From the NCBI GenBank assembly GCA_951217055.1, contig OX578284.1:40947467-41011466 (forward strand): a stretch of DNA of 64,000 nt. The letters are read 5' to 3'. Below the pieces are notes generated by a model. That model saw only the letters and a list, made by a program, of their open reading frames with translations. It was not told the origin of the DNA and searched no databases. The first letter of the stretch is position 1; each line of letters opens with the position of its first letter. The position numbers were made by a program, and so were the translations under genes. Positions 1 to 11,197 of this stretch are shown one piece after another. The stretch comes from Gerris lacustris. Taxonomy: Eukaryota > Arthropoda > Insecta > Hemiptera > Gerridae.

Positions 1-57
1 TATTTGTTATACACATTTTGAATAGTTTACGAACATTGTGGCGAGTTATAGTCTAAC

Positions 58-190
58 AACTACTACAATAGTCGTACATTCTAATAACTGCTACAAACTA
101 ACTACTATAATAATCCTATATCCTAAAATCTACTACAAACTAACTACTATATTAGTCCTACATACAAACAACTACTTCAAACTAACACTA
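58..190. repeat. 42-bp minisatellite, about 3 units
   Basis: Three imperfect 42-bp units are built around 'ctactacaaactaa' and 'agtcctacat'. Because 42 is a multiple of three, the array stays open in one frame and gives a repetitive peptide (YKLTTI recurring). That explains the short open frame here, which is not a gene. Unit identity is roughly 80% by eye. Confidence 0.75.
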
Positions 191-1140
191 AAAAACTGGG
201 TGCAAAGGAAAATTAATGATAAGGATACAAAAGTAACCTTACCAAACGGACTATGTGCATACTTAGATACCTACAATGAATGAATGTACAATGTATATGT
301 ATCTTCTTACATGTAAAAAATAATACATTGTCAGTTCTACATAAATTAATACGTTGTTTACGTGATACGTTTCGACCCTGACTAAGGTCATCTTCAGTCT
401 TTATCAACTAACACAACCAAACAATATTGTCAATTTCTCATATCCACCAGAACATAATTCATAAACTTAATGTTTATCATTTAATAAGTAAATACTTAGT
501 AATTAACAATTTTTTTCAATAATATGCCAATAAATAAATTATCTCCGACTTAAAAAAAATAGAAAATTTAATAATCACGTTAATACTTCTTTTATGCATA
601 AAATAATTTTTTTTTTTCTTTTATAAAATTTGACCTGTTTAGGTTTAATAGTAACAAATTGTATAAAGGCATTTTCACTCCTTAACCAGTTTTTTTAAAA
701 CTTTTTTTAACTTCTCAATTCGTATTTATAATTTTACCCCTCAAAATTTTCCACATAAAATTCAATGCAATAAGAAAAAAAAAGGAGGGTGAAGTTAGAT
801 CCACACCAGAAGGAAAATTAAAATATACAATAAAATACAAGCAGAAAAGAAAAATGGGAAAAAAAGTCGGTTCTTTTGACAAAACCACAAGGAAAATTCA
901 CGGTATCTAACAATAAAATTAAAAGTAAAGGGCAGAAGAGAAGGGAAAAACACCTCTTTATAATATTTCAACATGATGTAAAAGATTATTAAAGAAAGTA
1001 CTGTCCTAAATTCAAAATTTCTATTCAAAAGATTTCATCATGAAAGGGAAAATGTTTACTCTTAAACTAAAAAGAAACCACATGTTTTTCAAAGGCATAA
1101 AATTAAAGAAAAAAATTTAAAACATTACTTCGCAGGCCTG
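191..1140. other. AT-rich sequence without a gene
   Basis: No supportable coding sequence was seen. The stretch has homopolymer A and T runs (about 490-620 and 770-860) and one copy of the dispersed repeat R-E near 365-450. Open frames here are short, with no recognisable domain. Confidence 0.6.
365..450 (-). repeat. Dispersed repeat R-E, copy 1
   Basis: Matches 43955-44040 over about 85 bp. On the minus strand it contains CTGAAGATGACCT followed by a short stem and GAAAC. The other copy lies directly beside a LINE relic, so this may be a retroelement end. The family is not identified. Confidence 0.6.
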
Positions 1141-1303
1141 CTAAAATTCCTTGTCGGGCCTTATAAGATGCCTTGGCGGGCCGGATAAAATGACTTGGCG
1201 GGTCAGATAAAATCCCTAGGCCGGCCCGATAAAATCCCTTGGCGGACCGGATGAAATGCCTTGACGAGTGTGATAAAATCCCTTGGCGGGTCAGATAAAA
1301 TAT
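1141..1303. repeat. 22-bp GC-richer minisatellite, about 7 units
   Basis: Seven units of about 22 bp follow the pattern gataaaatcccttggcggg. The phase is exact from unit to unit, with several substitutions each. It is a GC-rich island in AT-rich DNA. The 'ggcgggccg' core resembles subterminal repeats of some hAT-like transposons, but that is a weak inference. Confidence 0.8.
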
Positions 1304-1425
1304 ACCATATATATATAATATATAATATAATATATATAATAATATAATATAATATAATATAATATATATATATAATATATATCAAAAGAAAAAAGAAAAA
1401 AAAAAAAGAAAAAAAAAAAAAAATG
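1304..1425. repeat. AT low-complexity tract plus A-rich run
   Basis: An irregular ATAATATA tract (about 1310-1382) is followed by an A-rich run to about 1424. It is purely low complexity. The minus-strand open frame here (poly Ile-Tyr) is an artefact of it. Confidence 0.8.
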
Positions 1426-1560
1426 TATATGAATATGGTATGGAATATAATATATGTAATGGTAGAATATAATTAGCCTATTGTTGGTTCCATATAAATT
1501 TCAACTTGCACCCATTACTTCCTTTCGCATGTGCACAAACTTGTTTTTATTAACAATAAT

Positions 1561-2204
1561 TTCAAGATAAAAAGATCTTTTTACATACTAAATTTTTAAA
1601 TTTTCTGTTGAATCGTATGCAATGTTGATAGTATAATTGTTATTGTTATATAATGTATAATGTTAGTTAAAAAAAAAAGTTCCAAATATATTTACTTCAC
1701 ATAAATGACAACCATCTAGAAAGCTGATCTTAAACTTTTAAAAGGACAAATCTTTGTACAACGGATCTCCCCAACACCAAATCTAAACCGTGCCATCGCT
1801 ATATTTGAAATAATATAAATAATATAATCGATATATTTCCTGTTTTGCTGCCATTCAATGTTTATCTCTTTATTTATAAAAAAATTCAAGATAAAAAGAA
1901 CTTTTTATATACTACAATACTACGTATTTAAATTTTCTGTTGAATCGTATGTAATGTTGATAATATAATTGGTATTGTTATATAATATAATGTTAGTGAA
2001 AAAAAAGTTCCGGATTTATTTACTTCACATAAATGACAACCATTTAGAGAGCTGATCTTAAACCTATAAAAGGACAAGCTTTGTACAACGGATCTCCCCA
2101 ACACCAAATCTAAACCGTGCCATCGATATATTTGAAATAATATAAATAATATAATCGATATATTTCCTGTTTTGCTGTCATTCAATGTTTACCTCTTAAT
2201 AAAA
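1561..2204 (+). repeat. Tandem duplication, 324-bp unit x2
   Basis: 'caagataaaaaga' occurs at 1563 and again at 1887, and the following 300 bp match closely (about 90% by eye). Shared segments include 'ctccccaacaccaaatctaa' and 'tatatttcctgttttgctg'. Both units start with the left terminus of family R-B. The second unit runs on into the right part of R-B, so an R-B copy with foreign interior appears to have been partly duplicated. Confidence 0.75.
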
Positions 2205-2505
2205 AATCACAAATTTGAAACCCGTCAAAATGAAGATTGTAAATATGGGATATGGCAAAACAAATAAAATAACTTGCGGATTTTTTCAGAACTAACTTTC
2301 CATACAGCAAAATTTGCTGAAAACCAATTAAATTCTGCTGAAAGATGGTTAAAAGTATTAAAATAATGCATTGTCATCGTGTTCTGAGCTATTCTAAAAG
2401 TTTCAAATGTCTAGCTATTCGGGAAGTTAGTTAGAAATCAATTGCCAGATTTGTACTGGACAAACAAACAAACAAACAAACAAGAAAGCAAGCTAATAAA
2501 AACGT
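1885..2505 (+). mobile_element. R-B copy with an extra interior segment
   Basis: The left terminus (caagataaaaagaac, about 1887) and right terminus (gctaataaaaacgtagtaaa, about 2487-2506) both match the compact R-B copies at 3901 and 45127. The interior carries about 270 bp that those copies lack, starting right after 'aaattttctgt'. The bases after the right terminus resume R-A-like sequence (ctttaaaagtactcgtccga). Confidence 0.65.
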
Positions 2506-2689
2506 AGTAAAATTATCTTTAAAAGTACTCGTCCGATTAAATGGTCTCATATTCATTTCAAACAACTGCGCACATTTAATTATGAATAACAATAAGTTTA
2601 GACCCACTGGGAATCGAAACAACAACTTTATTATCACCATTTTATATTAGCACCTTTTTTTATTAGCACCTATATACTAAAAAGTACTA

Positions 2690-2915
2690 ATCCGAATTTG
2701 AAAAAAGTTAGAAATTTGTCAGAAGTGGCCAAGTGGTGGTTCTATATTAATTTCCGACAGTCTTAGTTGCAGTTTTAATTTTTTTTTTTAAACTTATTGT
2801 TTGAAAATAAATGTGACTCCATTGGGAATTGAATCACATCCAAATCTCATTTGACCATTCACCCAATTATAGGACACGGGGAAGCTTTGTGCCACACTAA
2901 TGTGCAGACTATTAA
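2690..2915 (+). mobile_element. R-A fragment (right end)
   Basis: Ends with 'ggacacggggaagctttgtg' followed by 'ccacactaatgtgcagac', the characteristic right end of family R-A. The body is divergent. Confidence 0.6.
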
Positions 2916-3349
2916 TAACTGTGATGATATTATAAACATCATTTTAAAAAAATAATTTTAACTGATGATTTTATAAGCTCCCTTTAAGCGTTTCTTATCA
3001 ATATACTTTTTAGAACCAACTATCCTTTATAATGTAATATATCCACAAAACGAATTTACAACTATTTTTCTTCTAAAAACAAATTAATTTAACTTTTGTA
3101 CTGTCATATCGTTATAAACGACTAGCTATTTTAATCTATAAATGAAAATATTATTTACAAAGACGATTGGACTGGAAAATCACTGATAACCAATCACGAA
3201 TATAGCTTAATTGATCTTCTTATCACTAATTAATCATGTATATCTCTCTCTTGGTATTTTCATATCAAATAATTAAAAGATAAGAATCGCCCGCTAAATA
3301 TTTTCAGTAAAAATCAGTAATGTACATTTATTTAAAAAATCGAACCAAT
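2916..3349. other. AT-rich sequence, no gene seen
   Basis: Nothing recognisable on either strand beyond homopolymer runs. No open frame longer than a few tens of codons. Confidence 0.5.
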
Positions 3350-3900
3350 ATATCTTAAAAACTGGTCGTCCAATTTTAATGAAATTTGGATGGTTTGTCT
3401 AAATTAAACAATTGTTCTCATATAAGCTTGAACAAACGTACCTGAACTTTCTGAGCCCATTGTTTCTCTTCCACATGTCCACAAATCTATATTTAATATC
3501 ATCTATATAATCTATGAAAGTACTTTGTCTATGAAAGTTTATAGAATGTAGCCCACAGGTCCCAATAATAATTTCAATAATCTAAGCTCATTTAGTTTCG
3601 CTAAATTCATACTTTTATTATTCAATTAAAAATTTAAAACGAATTTAACAGATTTAAAATAGGGGGGAGGGATTAAATAAATTTCAAAATAATAACCTGT
3701 AAAAGTATACCATCATCTAATTATGCACCATGATAATTAGGATGCGAAGGACTAACTGACATACTATTTTAATTAACACTTATTTTGCTAATAGTACTCA
3801 TCCGCGATTTGGATGAAATTTCGATTGGTTATCAAAAGTATAGCCCACTGATGGTCCAATATTAATTATAAACATCTGCATTTAATATTAACTATAAATA
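3350..3900 (+). mobile_element. Degraded R-A sequence
   Basis: Contains R-A body phrases: 'ttttaatgaaatttggatgg' (about 3376), 'gcccattgtttctcttccac' (about 3457) and a second 'gatgaaatttcgattgg' (about 3811). The copy is rearranged or doubled and is interrupted at 3901 by an R-B insertion. Confidence 0.55.
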
Positions 3901-4253
3901 ATTACAAGATAAAAAGAACTTTTACTACGTTTTTAAATTTTCTGTCATAAATCATAAATTTGAAACCCGTCAAAATGAAGATCGTAAATATGGGATATGT
4001 CAAAACAAATAAAATAACTTAAGGATTTTTTCCGAACTAACTTTCCATACAGTAAAATTTGCTGAAAACAAATTAAATTCTGCTGAAAGATGGCTAAACT
4101 ATTAAAATAATGCATTGTCATCGTGTTCTGAGCTATGCTATAAGTTTCCAATGTCTAGGTACTCGGGAAGGTAGTTAAAAATCGATTGCAAGATTTGTAC
4201 TGGACAAACAAACAAACAAAGAAGAAAGCAAGTTAATAAAAACGTAGTAAAAT
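3901..4253 (+). mobile_element. R-B copy, compact form
   Basis: Runs from 'attacaagataaaaagaac' to 'aataaaaacgtagtaaaa', about 350 bp. The termini carry an inverted TACTACGTTTTTA-type motif, and the left end has a small hairpin (ataaaaag/ctttttat). The right part holds an AAAC run. It is inserted in R-A-like DNA and closely resembles 45127-45485. No coding capacity. The transposon class is unresolved. Confidence 0.7.
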
Positions 4254-5265
4254 TAATATGAGCCAAGATTTTGAAAAGGTCCCCACCAGTGAGGTCATAA
4301 TACATACTTCTATAGATTTTTTAGGCTTATTCTATTTAGAAATTTATATATTAATCTATATTTGGAAATTTACCTCACTAAAATGTTTTCATATTCATGT
4401 GGCCATTCGTTCTATAATAGGATGAATGTAAAATTGACACATTTTTGTTTTTCTTGATGTCCTAACAACAATATTAAATGTTCATTGATAATTAACACAT
4501 TTATCAATGTGATCATTTAAGACGATAATGTAAAAATGTGGCACAGTCATGTAACAATAGTTTAATATAATGATTATTATCATTGGGATTATTCAAATAC
4601 CTAATTAATTACATTTAACAACAAAGTTTGTATTGACTGTAAATAGACACTTAGTCAAGTTAATTATAATTAATTACTATATCCATTCCAGGTAACTCAC
4701 TGTTCATTAATAGTTATATCTGAAGTTGGAGTTACATTGAAATCTCAGTCTAACAGGTGACTAGCATTTAACTTACTAAGGGACTTTATATTTATAACTT
4801 ATACTAGCTTTCAAATACGTGTGTGTATGGTCGCTATCTTGAATCAAATTAAAACAATAATTTTATTTTAGCGGTTCAAAGAAAAAAAAATGGGGGTCGG
4901 TAACAAATTGAACCATGTTGAATTAAAATGGCCGATTGGAAAACCCTTTCTCAAATTTTTTTGTTATAAAATGAAGCTAAAAACCAATTTTAAGATTCTA
5001 GTACAATTGGCTTTTGAGATATCGTCTTATAGAATTTGGCATATAAATGGCCGCAATCTTAAATCAAGACGAAAAGATGACTTCCTAGCAATCACTAGGG
5101 GGATAGAGAAACCTAACAACTAAACTTCATGGTCCTAAGTCCAGTGGTTTTAAAGATATCGAGATGAGTCAAGTGGAATTTAGAATTTATACAAATGCAG
5201 ACATTGCGGCAGCAGTTGCAATTCAATAAATTATTAACAAAGCTTATAGTTGCATAAAGTTGGCT
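4254..5265. other. AT-rich sequence without a supportable gene
   Basis: A 77-codon open frame at 4890-5123 lies in phrases such as 'ggccgcaatcttaaatcaag', which resemble the 'gccatcttgaa' wording of insect transposon relics (compare 19660-19830). It matches no protein I recognise and is not called as a gene. Confidence 0.5.
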
Positions 5266-5270
5266 TTGCC

Positions 5271-5396
5271 TTAGATTTTAAGTTATTTGGATTTAAGTTA
5301 CTCAGATTTTAAGTTACTTAGATTTTAGCTTACTTAGATTTTAAGTTACTTAGATTTTAGCGTACTTAGATTTTAAGTTACTTAGATTTTAATTTA
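5271..5396. repeat. 16-bp tandem repeat, about 8 units
   Basis: The unit 'ttacttagattttaag' recurs with an exact 16-bp step between about 5303 and 5390. Earlier units are more diverged. Confidence 0.85.
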
Positions 5397-5679
5397 CACT
5401 ACGCTCAATTCACTCAACAACTAATAATTGTTTTAAAAAAAAAAATGATGTATATACAAGCGACATACCCAAGCGTTGAATAGTAGTTATTAGTTTAAAA
5501 AATGATGTTAACCTGAAACAAAATAAGGTAAAAAATTATATAAATTAAGGATACAATGAAATTAATAATTGTTATTACAACAATAACTAATCAATTAATA
5601 TTTAAATTCTAATTAAATAATTGTATACATCAGAGATAAAATTAATGTTTTTAAGCCAAATTTTTACTTTCGTAGCATT
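5397..5679. other. AT-rich sequence, nothing recognised
   Basis: Plain AT-rich DNA between the 16-bp array and an R-F fragment. Confidence 0.5.
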
Positions 5680-5830
5680 ATATGAAGGTAAAGTATTGTG
5701 GTTGCGCAATGGATTTCCACGTTTTGAGGTTCCTGAGTCCAAAATAATGGTTTTTAAACATTGCGGCTCCAAACGCGGACGGTGAGAGGCCAGGTTCGAT
5801 TCCCCGCCGGGGAATTGTTATTTTTATGGT
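5680..5830 (+). repeat. R-F fragment followed by a tRNA B-box-like repeat
   Basis: 'aaagtattgtggttgcgcaa' followed by 'tttccacgttttgaggttcc' matches the R-F copies at 8325, 12600 (minus) and 17253. Directly after it, 'ggccaggttcgattccccgc' (about 5788-5807) resembles a pol III B box. The same block recurs inverted at about 12190-12235. The T-stem does not pair well, so this is a SINE- or tRNA-derived remnant rather than a tRNA gene. Confidence 0.5.
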
Positions 5831-6472
5831 AAATTTTGATAAAATGTTTAACAATAATTAACTTTTACCATGAAAACTTAAAACAAATAAAACCATGGAT
5901 CAAGTAATTATGTACGTGTACAAGGAAAAGGTTAGTTGGAGTTGTACTGGATGATTTTTTTTTCTTATGAAAGACTAAACAATATAATCGGTTTTTTCCT
6001 TAGCTAAAGAAGTTCCAAATAACTCAAAGAAGGAAGCCATTATGGTGAAAGTCAGTCATTCTTCTCGGTTACAGGATCGTCTGTCAGACAGACACCTGAA
6101 CAATCATAAGATATAAAAGAGAGGAAAGTTTTACTGCAAGATAAATTACTAGTAAAGCATGTCTTCAGCTCGAAGAATACCCACGGACAGAATAATAAAA
6201 GGTAACATTACGCCATATTGAATACTACATTAAGAAACCGCCATATTGAAATAATAATACAAAACAAACGAACAAAAGTGAAAGCAGAGATCCGGATAAA
6301 GAAACTAAGTCAAATGAGACTGCCTCCATAGAATATCAAGCTTACAAACCTCTTTGAAGCCGTGTATAACGTTAAACTCAAATCTAACCACCACTAAAAT
6401 TGCTTATTTACTTATAGTAGAAAACGTTATTCTTTATTCCTAACAAGGTTGCTCCACTGCTCATCTTTAGAA
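5831..6472. other. AT-rich sequence without a gene
   Basis: Contains scattered short phrases such as 'cgccatattgaa' (twice, near 6210 and 6240). No open frame with recognisable content. Confidence 0.5.
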
Positions 6473-6960
6473 AAATAGTCTGCCAAATAATGTGGCACAT
6501 ATATTCAGTACATTGATGATGTTTTGCTTTTATGACCTATAATTGTCTAATTTATTACATTTATACCCTTCTATTTAAAGTTTCAAACTTGTTTTGTTTT
6601 TTACACGAATAAAGGGATAAATTAAGCAATAATAAATTTGATGGTTAAACCATTCACATTTTGTTTAAAACCGGATGAGTATTTTTATAGATACTGTAAT
6701 GCTAGGCTTGTGCGCGTGCGGAAGAGAATGGAATGAATGAGCGCCATTGTGACCTACCATCAAAATCAGAAGATGAGTTTTAAGATATGTTGGTTCGTAA
6801 AATTGTTGAACGAAAGAAAGACAAACGAAACCAAAAGTGTTCCCCCATATCTGAAAATTTGTTGTCTTGTGAATTTTTGAATTCGGAGACATAAACAATT
6901 TCGTTCTTCAAAACGATCACAATGCTTCCGATATCTTCAGTAAACTCGAAAGCAAAATAA
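6473..6960 (-). mobile_element. R-A copy
   Basis: Reads inverted relative to the reference copy at 17694. It starts with 'aatagtctgccaaataatgt' and ends with 'aacgatcacaatgcttccga'. The body includes the inverted 'aagatatgttggttcgtaaa' and 'gaacgaaagaaagacaaacg' phrases. The two overlapping minus-strand open frames here are artefacts of the repeat. Confidence 0.7.
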
Positions 6961-7266
6961 AATAACAAGATCGTTACAAAATAAACTTTTGCAGTATTCG
7001 ATATCTAGATTCGTTATTATAAGCTGGGATGCAACAATTTAATTTGTTTTTCTAAGTTTAATCATGGAACCCAAACTAAAATCGATGTACACACTTCAAT
7101 AGCGTGTAGTCGATTTTAACTATTATTAGAAACTTTAGGTAAAGAAGAAGGGAATAATTAAGATAAAGAAAGAGGAAGACGTAAGTATTTTAAGAATATC
7201 CTATAAATTAAGCATAGTTTAAAACCTTAAAGGCGCAAAGCCATATTGAAATATTTCTTGGAAGTT
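6961..7266. other. Spacer between two R-A copies
   Basis: AT-rich sequence with no recognisable feature. Confidence 0.5.
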
Positions 7267-7905
7267 TTTAAATAGTCTGCCAATTAGTGTGGCACATAGC
7301 TTCCTCACATCCTCTCTCTAACAGTATTGATGTTATACTATAACAGTCATCATTGAATTATCAATTTATTTAATTGTTTCTCCCTTTTTGCTTCTGAGCT
7401 AAGGTAATGGTAACGGAAGCTATGTGATCATTCTGAACGAAAAATGTATGTATCCAAATTTTTAATCTCAAAATTGCTGGATTCATTTACGTTAATAAAA
7501 GTACCAATTTAGCAATATTTGAACTACGCAGGCGGTTGAAATTAATGTGGGGCTTTCTGCTTGCTATTTTCGACAAACAATCCAAATTTCTTGAAAATCA
7601 GATAAGTACATTTAAACATTTAGATATAAATAAATGAGTATTTGTGCGCGCATGTGGAAGAGAAACAAATGGACACAGAAGGTTTAAACTTATTTGGGAC
7701 CAAAATGAGCTAATTATAACCTAACATCCTAATTTCAATCACATAGGACAAGTAGTTTTTAAGATATGTTGGTTCCATGGATGTCTGAAACAGATTTCTT
7801 TCTGTCTTGGAAATTTTGAAATTGGAGACATAAAATTATCGTCTTTTAAAACTACACATAGCTTCCGTTACCTTCGGTAAGTTCGGAAGCAAAACAGGAG
7901 AAAGC
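7267..7905 (-). mobile_element. R-A copy, near full length
   Basis: Begins 'aatagtctgccaattagtgt' and ends 'acatagcttccgttaccttc' followed by 'ggtaagttcggaagc', so both termini are present. Same orientation as the copy at 6473. Diverged by many point changes. Confidence 0.75.
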
Positions 7906-8324
7906 TACAAACTTCTGTTCTAAGAAGTTAAGAAAACAAACAGATGAGCCAGTAGAATGTCGTGGGAAACCCCAGGAACAGGTATAATTCCAGAAAACAA
8001 CTGAAATATTGAGGTTTCGAGCGTTTAATTCTTATATGGTTCGTCGTCCTGTGAACAGTATTATGACCTAGTTCCTTTTGCAATTCACTTCTTTTACTTG
8101 GAAATCATGATTCATTTAATAGTTTACCTGTAGAAGGCTTTTAGCAGTTGCATTATGTTCGAAGTTTTATCAACCCACGAACAATACTTAAGACCATAAA
8201 TGGTTAAATACAATTTAGAGGAAATAAAAGTCCGTCAAATTTGTCCAGGATAATTTGTCAAGGATAATTCGTCGTTCTCATTTTATTAAGTTGTTATTTT
8301 TTATACTTTCTTTTATTTTTACTT
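7906..8324. other. AT-rich sequence without a gene
   Basis: A short internal echo occurs near 8243-8275 (gtccaggataatttgtcaag, then aggataattcgtc). No coding signal. Confidence 0.5.
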
Positions 8325-8640
8325 AGAGAAAGTATTATTATTGCACAAAACTTCCAGTTTGAGATTCCGATGGATTTGTACTTTTGAAGGCCCTAGAGTC
8401 TCGTTTCGCCCTTCTGTTTCGTCTGGAATTGTCTGTCTGTTTAGTCTGGAATTGTCTGTATGCTTCGTCTAGAATTGTCTGTCTGTTTCGTCTGGAATTG
8501 TCTGTCTGTAATCTGAGGTAAACAAAACACGCGGAGCCTAAACTACTGGGCTGATTGAGATGAAATTTTGACATCTTCAGAAAAACCATACCCCTAAGCG
8601 ATATAAAATAATGAATACCTCGGCGTATAATAGAATAGTC
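8325..8640 (+). repeat. R-F fragment containing a 23-bp tandem repeat
   Basis: The R-F head ('agagaaagtattattattgc', about 8327) leads into four units of 'tctgtctgtttcgtctggaattg'-type sequence with an exact 23-bp step (8412-8509). It then continues in R-F wording ('gaaattttgacatcttcag'). The expansion appears to sit at the CTGTCTGT run common to these elements. Confidence 0.7.
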
Positions 8641-9383
8641 TAATATTATATTATATGCAAAATGGAAGCAGCAAAATGTGGACTACCACAATAAATAATT
8701 AACAAGGAAAAATGTTTTCCGAATTTTTCGACATCAACTTGTTTTTAGTTTAAAAGTTATAAGCTACACACAAATTAAATAAAAAGTGTTGCGACATTTT
8801 AATTTCAAAGTCCAGTGAACGTCTAAAATAAATCACCTTACATCCTGCGTCATCTTCACGAAGTCAAAAAAAAGAGTTTAAATAATGTAAAAACAGTTAT
8901 AGTACTTGTGGTGAAGAAAAATGTTGCACTTAAAAAATATTTATAGCTCTGTTAACTTTCGTTTTTTTTTTTTAAAAAAAAAAAAAGATCCTTCAGATGC
9001 GATTGTGCACAAATAAACATTAAAATGTTGAGGTTTTTTACGCAGTTTTAATGCATTTATCTGAGTCGAGACATCAAAGCCTTGTTAGAACTCGCCTCTG
9101 TCTAAACAAATGGAATGTAACAAGGAAAAAACAAAACAAGTGCTATATTTGGGCGGATTTCGAGGGGTGACGTCGTGGCTACCAAAACAAGAAGGTCTCG
9201 GTTCAAGGACAAGCCCCTTATTTTATTTTTTTTAAATTCATTTTAACGTTCATTTATTTTCTTTTTCTTTTACTCCCATGCGAGGCAGCAATCAGAGTTG
9301 TAAAATAAAATGAACAAAATAAAAAAAAATAAAAATGAGTCAAGGATGATTAAGGAGAAGAAACAAAATTATATTTGACTGTG

Positions 9384-9386
<3 letters not shown>
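8641..9386. other. AT-rich sequence without a gene
   Basis: Contains an A-rich/T-rich junction near 8960-8990 and a weak B-box-like 'tctcggttcaaggacaagcc' (about 9196). No open frame with recognisable content. Confidence 0.45.
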
Positions 9387-9467
<81 letters not shown>

Positions 9468-9468
9468 C
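9387..9468. repeat. (TA)n tract
   Basis: About 80 bp of nearly pure AT dinucleotide, followed by a short AC-rich tail. The poly Tyr-Ile open frames over it are artefacts. Confidence 0.95.
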
Positions 9469-9949
9469 ACACACATATACACACTTGTATATATATAAAA
9501 AAAATGTATAGTCCTAGACAGTATGTAAAATGACTGTATAATGTATGTGACAGTATCAAACATTCTCTAACACGAATGCCCAGAATAACACTCTCAAGCA
9601 TACATTTGATAGTATATGTTTCATCTTGGGCCCACACACGCACAAACCAGTAATTTATATATTATGCAAAACACGAGTGTTAACTTGTAAATACATATTT
9701 TCACACGTACGCGTGTTTACCAATGTAAAAAGACGGAATTTGCGATTTTATCTATACACACATTTTTCAAACGCTGATACACAAACACAAAATACATAAA
9801 CCACACTATATATATTTAACAAATTTAAATAAGATAGTTTTATTGAGTATAGTTATTAGCGGCCGTAGAGTCTAATAAATCTAGTCTAATCTATATTCCG
9901 GTGAAAACCGATTAGATGAGTACCGCATATAGAATAAGTACTTTTTGAA
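9469..9949. other. AT-rich sequence, nothing recognised
   Basis: AC/GT-rich patches follow the TA tract to about 9800. No gene or transposon end identified. Confidence 0.5.
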
Positions 9950-10235
9950 AGATATATGTGCTTATAAAAAAGCTTGTGTGCAAGTAAAAGAAAACCAATG
10001 GGCTCAAAAGGTTGTGGATAATTGCGGCCTACCATCAAAATCAGACGAGTAGTTTTTAAGAGATGATGGTTCGCAAAATATTAAACGACAGACAGACAAA
10101 CAAACACGAGACCAAAAATGTCCCCGGATGTCTGAAACGGATTTCTGTCCAGGAAATTTTTGAAAACGGAGACAAAAATATTTAATTTTCAGAGAGACTA
10201 CAATGCTTCTGATACCTTCGGCGTGCTTGGAAGCA
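9950..10235 (-). mobile_element. R-A fragment
   Basis: Carries the inverted R-A body: 'cctaccatcaaaatcagacg', then a GACAGACA run, 'ctgaaacggatttctgtc' and the end 'acaatgcttctgatacc'. The AATAGTCTGCC end is missing. Confidence 0.65.
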
Positions 10236-10331
10236 AGAAGAGAAACAGCAAAAATAGAGGTATCATTACTACAGTATATAGATATACATAGGTGCTTCTA
10301 TGGAGATAGACGTTTTGTTTGTTCCTAGGCA

Positions 10332-10400
10332 CTGATGATGGCCTTATGAAGGCTGAAAGCTGCTTTATTTGCTAATATAAAATAAACAAATTAGACAGTT
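10332..10400 (+). repeat. CTGATGA stem-GAAA motif, retroelement-tail-like
   Basis: 'ctgatgatggccttatgaag' followed by 'gctgaaagc' gives CTGATGA, a 6-bp stem (ggcctt/aaggct) and GAAA, then an AATAAA-like stretch. Similar arrangements occur at 368-397 (minus), 43960-43989 (minus) and 29192-29214. They may be 3' ends of a retroelement family. Confidence 0.4.
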
Positions 10401-10446
10401 TACGTGGAGAGACAATTAATATTATTCATTACTACAGTACAGAGTT

Positions 10447-10610
10447 TACAATAGAGTTAATTATGACAGCTCAGGCCAACCTTATATAAGGAAAAATATA
10501 AAGCCACTAGAAGATTATCTTGAAGTTATCCAGGAATATTTTTGTTGCCTAGTTGGCCCTACATTCTAGTCGTCATGATCTCGAGCACTCATTGTTTCCC
10601 CTCCCTATTT
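10447..10610 (+). repeat. Dispersed repeat R-D, copy 1
   Basis: Shares with 58685-59010 the blocks 'gacagctcaggccaacc', 'tttttgttgcctagttggcc' and 'catgatctcgagc'. The intervening lengths differ. Family unknown. Confidence 0.55.
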
Positions 10611-10782
10611 TTTCTTAATCATTCAGATTGTAATACTTACAATAACTTTTGTAGTAATATTAAATGTAATATATACATATATTACAAATTTATTAAATTG
10701 AATTATACACACAAACCAATTTTAGAAGTTACAGATAACAGCCAATTTTATATTATATAAATGTACTTCTTTATTCATTATA

Positions 10783-10785
<3 letters not shown>

Positions 10786-10875
<90 letters not shown>
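10786..10875. repeat. (TA)n tract
   Basis: About 90 bp of uninterrupted AT dinucleotide. Overlapping poly Ile-Tyr open frames on both strands are artefacts. Confidence 0.95.
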
Positions 10876-10877
<2 letters not shown>

Positions 10878-11105
10878 ATGCAAAAAAGTAAGTACATATG
10901 TATGTACTATCTCTGCTCCCACACTACCAAGGACACCCTTCACTTTTACCATTGGGCCAACCAAAAAAAAAAAAAAATAATAATAATAAATAAAAATGGC
11001 GAGTAATAAACTTATCACATTAAGATCGTGCATATGTGTTTTAAGAGTTCAAGATGATTAAATATGGCGACCTCTCTCTTTATATGGAGGAGAATCTGGC
11101 CTTCG

Positions 11106-11108
<3 letters not shown>
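10876..11108. other. Spacer between TA tracts
   Basis: Includes an A-run and an AAT microsatellite (about 10963-10990). Nothing else recognised. Confidence 0.5.

Positions 11109-11192
<84 letters not shown>
11109..11192. repeat. (TA)n tract
   Basis: About 84 bp of AT dinucleotide. Confidence 0.95.

Positions 11193-11197
<5 letters not shown>

Noticed and set aside
4890..5123. 77-codon plus-strand frame (MGVGNKLNHVELKWP...)
   Set aside because: It lies in repeat-like wording ('ccgcaatcttaaatcaag'), has no recognised domain, and has no splice or codon-use support.
5788..5825. A complete tRNA gene
   Set aside because: B-box-like only; the T-stem does not pair and no A box is present. The block is repeated at 12190.
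8412..8509. CRISPR-like array (23-bp units)
   Set aside because: Units are directly joined with no unique spacers, and the window is eukaryotic.
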